Source of the DNA: Alphaproteobacteria bacterium
Lineage (GTDB): Bacteria; Pseudomonadota; Alphaproteobacteria; Rhizobiales; Hyphomicrobiaceae
Reading direction: 5' to 3'
Assembly (NCBI GenBank): GCA_005888525.1
Contig: VBAB01000070.1
Coordinates: 1 to 24,397, forward strand
Length of the DNA: 24,397 bases
The notes beneath the pieces are model-generated. The model worked only from the letters and a program-made list of their open reading frames with translations, was not told the DNA's origin and did not search any database. Position 1 is the first letter of the stretch; the number at the start of each line of letters is the position of its first letter. Below, in pieces: positions 7,545-14,281 of this stretch. A program made the position numbers and the translations under genes.

Positions 7545-7732
7545 CCTTCTCCCCTTGGGGAGAAGGTGCCCCGTAGGGGCGGATGAGGGGGCCTTCCTTC
7601 CGTGCAGCGAAGTACCCCCTCACCAGTTCGGCCGTATGACTTACGACCGCGCCATCGAGCGAATGCTCGTGGTCAGGTCGGCGCCCGCGATCGTAAGTCA
7701 TGGCCTCACGTCCTCTCCCCGGAGGGGAGAGG
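7545..7732. repeat. Composite palindromic repeat with nested inverted repeat
   Basis: The left end is the hairpin CCTTCTCCCC-TT-GGGGAGAAGG (7545-7566), followed by GCCCC/GGGGC around GTA (7568-7580) and by TGAGGGGG/CCCCCTCA (7584-7622). The right end is CCTCTCCCC/GGGGAGAGG (7712-7732). Between them lies a separate inverted repeat, ATGACTTACGACCGCG at 7636-7651 against CGCGATCGTAAGTCAT at 7686-7701, with one mismatch and an inner CGAGC/GCTCG hairpin. The 402-base gap 7385-7786 holds only this element plus an unremarkable stretch 7385-7544, in which ATTGCAACG occurs twice (7460, 7499). Confidence 0.75.
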
Positions 7733-7786
7733 GGGCGTTGGTTATCGGATCAAAGACGATGGCAGCAATAGGCTGACTGCCCGAAG

Positions 7787-8983
7787 TCAAACGACGCCCT
7801 TCTCCCGCAAGCGCTTCGCGTCTCCGGGGGCGACCCCGCAGAGCGAGGCCAGCAGGTCGTCGGTATGCTCGCCCAGCAGCGGCGGGCGGCTCACGGCGAT
7901 GGGCGAGTCCGACAGCTTGATCGGGCAACCCACCGTCTGGTACGTGCCGCGTGTGGGGTAATCCACGTCGACGACCATCTCACGCGCCCGCAGGTGCGGG
8001 TCGGCCAGCACCTCGCCGGTGTCCTGGCAGGCGCCGCACGGCACCCCGGCATCCCCCATCAGGCGCATCACCTCGTGCTTGCTGCGCTGGCGCGTCCAGG
8101 CCTCGACGATGGCGTTGAGCGCGGCGCGATTCTCCCAGCGCGCCTCCAGCGTCTTGAAGCGCGGATCGTCGGTCAGCTCCGGCTGTCCCATGACCTGCAC
8201 GACGGCCGGCCACATCTGCGGTTGGGCGTAGAGGAAGACGTAGTCGTTCGGGCCGCCGGGCGCGCAGGCATAGGTGGTGCCGGGCACATTGCGGCCGAGC
8301 TGGTTGCCCGTTCGGGTCGGCGGATGACCGAAGCGCTGGTGGTCGCGCAAGCTGACGCGGACGAGATTCACCACCGAGTCCTGCATCGACACCTCGACAT
8401 GCTGCCCCCGGCCCGAGACATGCCGCTGCTGCAGCGCGGCCAGGATGCCGATCGCCATGTGCATGCCGGTGCCGGAATCGCCGATCGCGGGCCAGGTGTA
8501 GGTCGGCGGATTGTCGGGAAAGCCCGTGACGCACATCGCCCCGCCCATGGCCTGGGCGATCGGCTCGAAGCTCTTGAAGCCGCTGTAGGGGCCATAGGTG
8601 CCGAAGCCCTTGATGGTGGCGTAGACGAGCCGCGGGTTGACCTTGGCCAGCGCCTCGTAGCCGAGCCCCAGGCGGTCCAGCGCTCCCGGCCCGAAGTTCT
8701 CCACCAGCACGTCCGACTTGGCGATCACCTGCCTGAAGAGCTGCTTGCCCTCCTCGGTCTTCAGGTTGAGCGTCAGGCTCTTCTTGTTGGCGTTGAGCAC
8801 CAGGAAGAACAGGCTGTCGCTGTCCTTCTTGTCGCGCATGTTGGTGCGCGCGATGTCGCCGCCCTTGGGCTCCTCCAGCTTGATCACATCGGCGCCCAGG
8901 AAGCCCAGGATCTGCGTGCACGCGGGCCCCGCCTGGTTATGCGTCATGTCGATGATGCGGATGCCTGACAGGGCTTGGGTCAT
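7787..8983 (-). CDS. Class III (CaiB/BaiF, Frc-like) CoA-transferase
   Basis: 398 residues. The family III start ALSGIRIIDMTHNQAGPACTQILGFLGADVIKLE is present, followed by GGDIARTN. The catalytic aspartate is Asp169 in GDSGTGMH, the same position as in formyl-CoA transferase. ENFGPGALDRLGLGYE (95-110) is the usual CoA-binding loop. These enzymes move CoA between carboxylic acids through an aspartyl-CoA thioester. The acid used here is unknown. AAGGGAGAG precedes the ATG. It lies 33 bases downstream of the NMT1/THI5-like gene on the same strand, so the two are probably cotranscribed and may deal with the same compound. Length is slightly below Frc (about 420-430). Confidence 0.93.
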   Translation of the reverse strand: MTQALSGIRIIDMTHNQAGPACTQILGFLGADVIKLEEPKGGDIARTNMRDKKDSDSLFFLVLNANKKSLTLNLKTEEGKQLFRQVIAKSDVLVENFGPGALDRLGLGYEALAKVNPRLVYATIKGFGTYGPYSGFKSFEPIAQAMGGAMCVTGFPDNPPTYTWPAIGDSGTGMHMAIGILAALQQRHVSGRGQHVEVSMQDSVVNLVRVSLRDHQRFGHPPTRTGNQLGRNVPGTTYACAPGGPNDYVFLYAQPQMWPAVVQVMGQPELTDDPRFKTLEARWENRAALNAIVEAWTRQRSKHEVMRLMGDAGVPCGACQDTGEVLADPHLRAREMVVDVDYPTRGTYQTVGCPIKLSDSPIAVSRPPLLGEHTDDLLASLCGVAPGDAKRLREKGVV

Positions 8984-9016
8984 GGTCGTTTCTCTCCCTT
9001 GCGATTGCGAATAGCG

Positions 9017-9943
9017 TCAGCGCTTGAGCGCCGGCGGGTCTTGGCGGGCGACGAGCTCGGCCAGCGTGTTGTCGACCGCCATCTCATATGGCGTCCCCTT
9101 CGCTACCAGGCCGCCCGAGACGAGCCCTGCCCGCAGGCGCTCGTATCCCGACCGCGGCAGGCGCGTGTCTCGGCCCCAAAGGCCCAGCGCCTTGTAGCGA
9201 TCGAGCGCCTTGGCAAGCCGCGGCTGCGGCACGTCGGGGAAATACCCAGCGATGGCAGCAGCAAGCTGCGCTCCGTCTGAAGCGTGCACCCATTTCAGCG
9301 TGCGCTGGATGGCGCGCACCATGCGCTCACATTCGTCCCGGCGCTCGGCCAGCAGCGCCCGGCGCGCATAGAGCGTCGTGTAGGACGTGGGGCCACGCTG
9401 GGCTGCAGCATACCAGATGTGTCCCGCCCGCGCCTCCAGGAGCTCCTCGGCGAAGGGCTGGAACAGCTGCACCACGTCGACCTCGCCACGCCGCAGTGCG
9501 CCTGCGTTGCTCGCCATCGACTGGCCTGTGACGCGATCGAGCTTTGCGGGGTCGAGCCCCGCTCGCCGCATGTCCTCCTGCAGGCACAGCCAGGGCGTCG
9601 GCACCTCGCTGACGGTTGCCAGGCGCTTGCCCATCAGATCAGCGAGCTTGAAACCGGGTCTTTCCGTCCGACCGATCAGGAAGAAGGGGTCGCGGGTCAC
9701 CACCTCGCAGAAGCACACGAGATCGCACCTCGGATCCTGCTCGTTCGTGTACATGACGCGCATCGGCCCGCCCCAGCCTACGTCGACGGTGCCGTCGGCG
9801 AGACCGCGTGCAGCCTGCGCGGGGGTGGGGGAGCTGACAAACCGCACCTCGACGCCCTCCTGGCCATAGGCGTCGAGCGCAAGCGCTGCGTAAAAGGGCG
9901 CATAGAACACGGCGCGCAATGTTTCCTGCAGCACGATAGCCAT
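9017..9943 (-). CDS. NMT1/THI5-like (SsuA-type) substrate-binding protein without signal peptide
   Basis: 308 residues of type II periplasmic-binding fold. Visible family segments are FYAPFYAALALDAYGQEGVEVRF split over the first strands, LADGTVDVGWGGPMRVMY, and LMGKRLATVSEVPTPW. Homologues bind pyrimidines, sulfonates or aromatic acids. There is no signal peptide, lipobox or membrane segment, so this copy may be cytoplasmic. No permease or ATPase is adjacent; the next gene on the strand is a CoA-transferase. I chose ATG 9943 because GGAG lies 8 bases upstream; GTG 9952 in the same frame overlaps that site. Its leader holds the inverted repeat described at 9957-10005. Confidence 0.8.
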   Translation of the reverse strand: MAIVLQETLRAVFYAPFYAALALDAYGQEGVEVRFVSSPTPAQAARGLADGTVDVGWGGPMRVMYTNEQDPRCDLVCFCEVVTRDPFFLIGRTERPGFKLADLMGKRLATVSEVPTPWLCLQEDMRRAGLDPAKLDRVTGQSMASNAGALRRGEVDVVQLFQPFAEELLEARAGHIWYAAAQRGPTSYTTLYARRALLAERRDECERMVRAIQRTLKWVHASDGAQLAAAIAGYFPDVPQPRLAKALDRYKALGLWGRDTRLPRSGYERLRAGLVSGGLVAKGTPYEMAVDNTLAELVARQDPPALKR

Positions 9944-9956
9944 CGACAACACTCCA

Positions 9957-10005
9957 GGGGCGGCCGCTCTTGGGCTCCTCGATCCAGCTTAGAGCGGCCA
10001 ACCCC
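9957..10005 (-). promoter_or_regulatory. Inverted repeat just upstream of the ribosome binding site of the gene at 9943
   Basis: GGCCGCTCT at 9962-9970 pairs perfectly with AGAGCGGCC at 9991-9999, and outer GGGG/CCCC (9957-9960, 10002-10005) extends the stem past an internal mismatch. In the minus-strand transcript it ends about three bases before the GGAG site. It could be a leader hairpin affecting translation or an operator. Confidence 0.4.
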
Positions 10006-10134
10006 AACGCGCCACAATTGAGGTCGATTGCCGCCCGGCACGTGGCGTCGTAAGCTGACTTCAGCGCGAGAGCTCTGCCATAGTTTCATCTTGGAAGTTG
10101 ATCCGATCGTCAAAACTTTGGAGGAACGAGCTCC

Positions 10135-10602
10135 ATGATGGCACCGCGCAAATGGAGATACCCGACCGGCGCAATGGCAGCGATTGCCGCGCTTTTCTTC
10201 TCTCCCGACGGATGGACCGCCAGCCAAGCTGGGTTGCTGATTGACGCGCGGCCGGCCCCATTTCATTCGCAGCACCTGCGAGTCCAAGCCCAAGACCATG
10301 ACCTCACCGGGGTATGGATCAGCGAGAAGGGGGAGCGTTTCGAGGTCAAGCAGAACGGCAATTCTGTGCGCGCGGAATTCCGAGGCACGGCAGCGAATCC
10401 AGGCCTGAAGGGTGTCATTGCCGGCCAATTCGATGGCAAGGTTTCCCTTGGGGGCGCCTACGAGGTGAGCGAGGGAACCAAGGAGGAGCGCGGCGTGGTC
10501 CGGTTCGTGTTGACGCCCGACGGCAAGCTGGACGGCACACGGCAATCGCTCACATCCGGCGGCAAGCCCGAGCGGTGGGTGCTGACCAGGGAGAGCCGAT
10601 AG
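10135..10602 (+). CDS. Small exported hypothetical protein, 155 aa
   Basis: The N-terminus has a basic start followed by a hydrophobic run (AMAAIAALFF), consistent with a signal peptide, although the cleavage site is unclear and could be near ASQAG or VQAQ. The mature part is strand-rich: LTGVWISEKGERFEVKQNG, then VRAEFRGTA, then GVIAGQFDGKVSLGGAYEV. This looks like a small beta-barrel or lipocalin-like domain of the kind that opens with a TGVW motif. GGAGG precedes the ATG by 10 bases. The Tat-exported phosphoesterase starts 39 bases downstream, so they probably form an operon and this protein may act with it outside the cytoplasm. I do not recognise a named family. Confidence 0.75.
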   Translation: MMAPRKWRYPTGAMAAIAALFFSPDGWTASQAGLLIDARPAPFHSQHLRVQAQDHDLTGVWISEKGERFEVKQNGNSVRAEFRGTAANPGLKGVIAGQFDGKVSLGGAYEVSEGTKEERGVVRFVLTPDGKLDGTRQSLTSGGKPERWVLTRESR

Positions 10603-10641
10603 CGCGCTCTGTGGCGGCCGAGCGGCCCTGGGGGTTCGACA

Positions 10642-12012
10642 ATGCAACGCCGCGACTTCCTCAAATATTCCACTGCGGCGGCGGCCATGGGCGCCGCCAA
10701 GCTCGGCTTGCCCTCCAGGGGGGCGGCTCAACAATCCCCGTTGAGTAAGATCGACCATGTCGTGGTTCTCATGCTGGAGAATCGCTCCTTCGACAGTATG
10801 CTCGGTGCACTCGGCAAGTATTATGCCGCCGATGCGGGGTTTGACGGTCTGTCCGGCAATGAAAGCAATTTGGACGTAAACAATAACCCGATTGCCGTCT
10901 ATAACGACCCCACCGACTACGCATTTCTCATTCCGGATCCCGACCCCGGCGAGACATTCCTCGACATCAACGAGCAGCTTTTCGGTATCCATGGTCGGGT
11001 GCCGCCCGGCGCAGTGCCCACGATGGGTGGCTTCGTCAAGAACTACATGCGCCAGACGAAACCCGCCCCGAGCGATCCCCGGCATGTCATGCACTATTTC
11101 AAGCCCGAGCAAATTCCGGTCTTGAGCCGGCTGGCTCTCGAATTCGCGGTGTGCGATCGCTGGTTTGCCTCGGCGCCCTGCCAAACATGGCCCAACCGCC
11201 TATTCTTGCACACCGGCACGCCCAAAGACACAGCGGAGCCGGACGCCCACGGATACGAGGACAACTTCGTGTCGAAGATCGTGGGCGGATTCGCGTCGCC
11301 GACGATTTTCAAGCAACTCGAGAATGCAAACAACGGCAGCAGCTGGAAGATATATTTTCGGTACGGGTCCGTCCCCCACTCCTCTATCTTGACGGAATTG
11401 CAATACCTCATTGAATTGGTGCAGATCGGTGGCACCAACACCTTCGCCAGCCTCGCTCGGTTCATGTCGGACTGTGAATATGGCAAATTACCGAGCTATT
11501 CGTTTGTCGAGCCGCTTTACAGGGATTTCAATGTCTCCCTGTCGAAGCCGGATGACCAGCATCCCGTTGGGGACATAACTCCCGGCGAAAAGCTCATCGC
11601 CGACGTTTACAACTCCGTCAGGCGTGGGAAAAACTGGAATTCGACGTTGCTGATCATAATCTACGACGAGCACGGAGGCCTTTTCGATCACGTTCCGCCC
11701 CCTGCAGCCGTTCCCCCCGACAATGTCGTGACCGATCCCTTCAACTTCGACCGTTACGGGGTGAGGGTTCCGGCGGTCATCGTTTCACCCTACATCAAGC
11801 CGCGCACGGTGCTGCGCGCTGCGCCCGGAGGTTATCCCTTCGACCACACCTCCATCATTGCCACATTGCGCAAGCGCTTCAACATCGGCGCCCCCCTGAG
11901 CGACCGGATTGCTGTCGCGCCGGACCTCGAGCCGGTGCTGAACCTCGATCAGCCGTCCAACCAGGGGCCGGAGATCCTGACCCCCGGCGATGCTTCCTGG
12001 TTTACTCGCTGA
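10642..12012 (+). CDS. Tat-exported phosphoesterase (PF04185, phospholipase C / acid phosphatase type)
   Basis: 456 residues. The twin-arginine signal is RRDFLK (3-8) with a hydrophobic stretch ending at GAAQ. The mature protein opens with KIDHVVVLMLENRSFDSMLG, in which E46-N47 and D51 are the conserved metal-site residues of the family. The second metal-site region, YDEHGGLFDHVPPP, is near residues 340-353. The family cleaves phosphate esters, from phosphatidylcholine to simple phosphomonoesters. It lacks the two C-terminal domains of large Pseudomonas phospholipase C enzymes and so resembles the shorter acid-phosphatase forms. The ribosome binding site is weak (GGGGG). It is the second gene after the small exported protein. 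Phosphate scavenging is a reasonable but unproven role. Confidence 0.9.
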   Translation: MQRRDFLKYSTAAAAMGAAKLGLPSRGAAQQSPLSKIDHVVVLMLENRSFDSMLGALGKYYAADAGFDGLSGNESNLDVNNNPIAVYNDPTDYAFLIPDPDPGETFLDINEQLFGIHGRVPPGAVPTMGGFVKNYMRQTKPAPSDPRHVMHYFKPEQIPVLSRLALEFAVCDRWFASAPCQTWPNRLFLHTGTPKDTAEPDAHGYEDNFVSKIVGGFASPTIFKQLENANNGSSWKIYFRYGSVPHSSILTELQYLIELVQIGGTNTFASLARFMSDCEYGKLPSYSFVEPLYRDFNVSLSKPDDQHPVGDITPGEKLIADVYNSVRRGKNWNSTLLIIIYDEHGGLFDHVPPPAAVPPDNVVTDPFNFDRYGVRVPAVIVSPYIKPRTVLRAAPGGYPFDHTSIIATLRKRFNIGAPLSDRIAVAPDLEPVLNLDQPSNQGPEILTPGDASWFTR

Positions 12013-12088
12013 GCCGTCGCCGGATTGGCGAGGGCACCTCGATGCCGACGACCGCACACAGCGGCGTCTTCAGTATCCTGCAGTCCTC

Positions 12089-12937
12089 TCAACCCATCGG
12101 CCCGCCGGCGATCTGCGTGCGGCGCATGACGCGGCGGAACGGGCCGGCGTCGTGGATGGCGAGGTGCTTGCAGACGCGGTTGTCCCAGAAGGCGATCGAG
12201 CCCGTCTCCCAGCGGAAGCGGCAGGTGAACTCGGGCCGGTGGCCGTGCTCGAGCAGATATCCGAGCAACGGCTTGCTCTCCGCCTCCGTCATGCCTTCGA
12301 AGCCCACCGTGTAGGAGGCGTTGACGTAGAGCAGCTTGCGCCCCGTCTCGGGATGCGTGACCACCACCGGGTGCGCGCTCACGGTCTCGCGCCACTCGGC
12401 GTCCTCACGCACCTTGGTGGCGCGGAACGCATTCTTGTTGGCCTGGGGGCCCGCCACCATACGGTCCGAGTGCAGCGCCCGCATCCCCGACAGCATCTTC
12501 TTCATGCCGTCGGAGAGCGTCTCGTAGGCCAGATACTGGTTGGCAAACAGCGTATCGCCGCCATAAGGCGGCACCTCGATGGCGTAGAGGATGGCGCCCA
12601 TCGGCGGCTCGGGCATCATGGTGGTGTCGGCGTGCCAATCCTCGCCGACGATCTTCTTGTCGCCGGGCTCGCGCGTGATCACGATGATCTCGGGATCGGC
12701 CTGCGTGCCCTTGTAGTTGGGGTGGATGAAGATCTCGCCGAAGCGGCGCGTGAAGACCTTGTGGCGCGCCACGTCGAGCTTCTGGTCGCGGAAGAATATG
12801 ACGCAGTGGTCGAGCAGGGCTTGGCGGATGTCGCCGACGGTGCCCTCGTCGAGGTCCGCGCCGACGTCGACATTGTGGATCTCGGCGCCGATGGCCCCGG
12901 CAATGGGTCGCACCTCGATCCGGCTGTTGCGCATCAT
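12089..12937 (-). CDS. TauD/TfdA-family Fe(II)/2-oxoglutarate-dependent dioxygenase
   Basis: 282 residues, the normal size for TauD. The facial triad is visible: H102-x-D104 in EDWHADTTM, and the distal histidine H258 in NRVCKHLAIHD. The 2-oxoglutarate-binding arginine is in the RRVMRRTQIAG segment (268-278). The N-terminus IEVRPIAGAIGAEIHNVD is also typical. The family hydroxylates taurine, phenoxyacetates, alkyl sulfates and related small acids with loss of CO2 from 2-oxoglutarate; the substrate here is unknown. GGAGGAAAC lies directly before the ATG pair. The gene stands alone: a repeat element separates it from the beta-sandwich gene upstream, and it converges on the phosphoesterase gene. 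Confidence 0.93.
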   Translation of the reverse strand: MMRNSRIEVRPIAGAIGAEIHNVDVGADLDEGTVGDIRQALLDHCVIFFRDQKLDVARHKVFTRRFGEIFIHPNYKGTQADPEIIVITREPGDKKIVGEDWHADTTMMPEPPMGAILYAIEVPPYGGDTLFANQYLAYETLSDGMKKMLSGMRALHSDRMVAGPQANKNAFRATKVREDAEWRETVSAHPVVVTHPETGRKLLYVNASYTVGFEGMTEAESKPLLGYLLEHGHRPEFTCRFRWETGSIAFWDNRVCKHLAIHDAGPFRRVMRRTQIAGGPMG

Positions 12938-13000
12938 GTTTCCTCCGGCTGTCTGGTTGCCGCGAGGCTATGGCGTGCGCCCTTCCTGCGCAACTCTTCT

Positions 13001-13117
13001 CCCTCTCCCCGTTTTTACGGGGAGAGGGTCGGGGTGAGGGGCGGCGACAAACGTCGGAGCAAGCGGCCGCCCCTCACCCTAGCCCTCTCCCCATTCTGAA
13101 CAAGAATGGGGAGAGGG
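13001..13117. repeat. Three-stem palindromic intergenic repeat, 117 bp
   Basis: Three perfect stems are seen: CCCTCTCCCCGT/ACGGGGAGAGGG with a TTTT loop (13001-13028), GGGTGAGGGGCGGC/GCCGCCCCTCACCC (13032-13079), and CCCTCTCCCCATTCT/AGAATGGGGAGAGGG with a 5-base loop (13083-13117). The end hairpins resemble those of the element at 7545-7732, so both belong to one family. It lies between the TauD gene and the downstream end of the beta-sandwich gene. Confidence 0.8.
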
Positions 13118-13129
13118 GACAGCCGCGCC

Positions 13130-14158
13130 TTACCGCCGCAGCACCTCGACCTGCACGGCGTCCCCCGCCTGCACGGTGAACTTGCGCTGGAAGACCTCGC
13201 CGGCGTTCTTGGCGCTGACCGTATAGGCGCCGGGCGCAAGGACATGGGTCGGCAGCGCGCCGACGCTTTCCTTGACGCTCTCGCCCTGGGCATTGGCCAC
13301 GTTCCACTGTGTATCGGCGATGGCATCACCGCCGGCGCGCGCGACGAGCTTGAAGGTCACCTTCGCTGCCGCGTGGCTGAGCGTCGCCTCGGTGAGCTTG
13401 CCGGCCTCCACCGTCACGTCGGATCGGGCAACCGCATTGGCATCGCCGTAGGTGCCCACGATGTTGTAGATGCCGGCGTTGAGCCTGATGACGAGGCCCG
13501 GCTTGGCCCCGGTCATCACCCGCATTCTTTGCCCGTACTGGTCGCGCTCATCGGAGTAGATTTCGTAGCTGACCGCCTTCTCGTTGACAGCCTCGCCGTT
13601 GGCGAGGGCGGAAGCGAGCCGCAGGCCTCCGGCATTGAGCACGAAGCGCTCCTGCGCCGGGCGCTCGCTCGAGACCGTGACCTTGCGGGTCAGGTGTGCT
13701 CGACCGAAGGCGACGCTGACGATGTAGTCGCCCGCCTCCAGGCGCAGCGTCGGGCTCGCCTCGCGATGCGTCGATACGAGCCTCATCTTCCCGTCGGGTC
13801 CCGGCTTGCCGCGAAAGACACGCCACACGAGCCCCTGCTCGATGTTCTGTCCGTCCTGGGTGAGCAAGGCGACCAGCGAAACCTGTCCCGCAATGGCGGC
13901 GCCCGGCGCTGGTCTTGTCTCGGGCGCGGAGCGTGGCACGACCGTGGTGTTGGGCGGGACGGAGACGATCGGCGGGGCCGCGACGGGGCTTGGCACGGTG
14001 AGGGGCGCCGCTACCGGCGGGGATTGCGATGCCGCCGAATTGGTCTCGGTCTGCCACGGCGCACGCTCCTGCTGCTGGGCCAGGACCTGCGGCGCCGCGA
14101 CGCCAATCGCAAGCGCAACGGCAATTCGGTGCACGTGCAGGCTGCGGCGACGGGCCAT
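13130..14158 (-). CDS. Exported protein with three beta-sandwich repeats, companion of the VWA protein
   Basis: 342 residues. A signal peptide covers 1-27 (RIAVALAIGVAAPQVLAQ). A proline-rich linker (about 46-88) follows, then three repeats of a carboxypeptidase-regulatory or PEGA-like beta-sandwich. Each has an aGxY turn: EAGDY (141-145), NAGIY (227-231), APGAY (308-312), at spacings of 86 and 81. The turn is followed by a strand pattern such as IVSVAFGRAHLTRKVTV. The same unit occurs five times in the VWA protein encoded 123 bases upstream on the same strand, so the two are probably one operon and share ancestry. I chose ATG 14158 (GAGG 7 bases upstream, followed at once by the signal peptide) rather than the in-frame start at 14236. 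Function unknown; likely periplasmic or surface. Confidence 0.8.
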   Translation of the reverse strand: MARRRSLHVHRIAVALAIGVAAPQVLAQQQERAPWQTETNSAASQSPPVAAPLTVPSPVAAPPIVSVPPNTTVVPRSAPETRPAPGAAIAGQVSLVALLTQDGQNIEQGLVWRVFRGKPGPDGKMRLVSTHREASPTLRLEAGDYIVSVAFGRAHLTRKVTVSSERPAQERFVLNAGGLRLASALANGEAVNEKAVSYEIYSDERDQYGQRMRVMTGAKPGLVIRLNAGIYNIVGTYGDANAVARSDVTVEAGKLTEATLSHAAAKVTFKLVARAGGDAIADTQWNVANAQGESVKESVGALPTHVLAPGAYTVSAKNAGEVFQRKFTVQAGDAVQVEVLRR

Positions 14159-14281
14159 GCGTGAGCCTCGTTGTTCCCCTTCCAACCGGTGACGCTCGCA
14201 ACGACTCCAGCAAATCAAGGCAACCCTATGCCCCACACACCCACCCTTGGCAACGCGTCGGCAAGCAAAAGGAATGCGGGC

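Noticed and set aside
7545..7732. Repeated hairpins considered as a CRISPR array
   Set aside because: No regular repeat-spacer spacing and no cas genes; the units are nested palindromes.
7396..7776. Short frames on both strands within the repeat element
   Set aside because: They are made of the inverted repeat itself (both strands begin MTYDR at the palindrome arms) and have no independent support as genes.
9778..11184. Long open frame on the minus strand across the small exported gene and the phosphoesterase start
   Set aside because: It crosses two genes with clear ribosome binding sites and export signals on the plus strand and shows no recognisable domain.
12013..12088. Possible terminator TCGCC/GGCGA between phosphoesterase and TauD genes
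   Set aside because: Only a 5-bp stem without a T-run; too weak to annotate.
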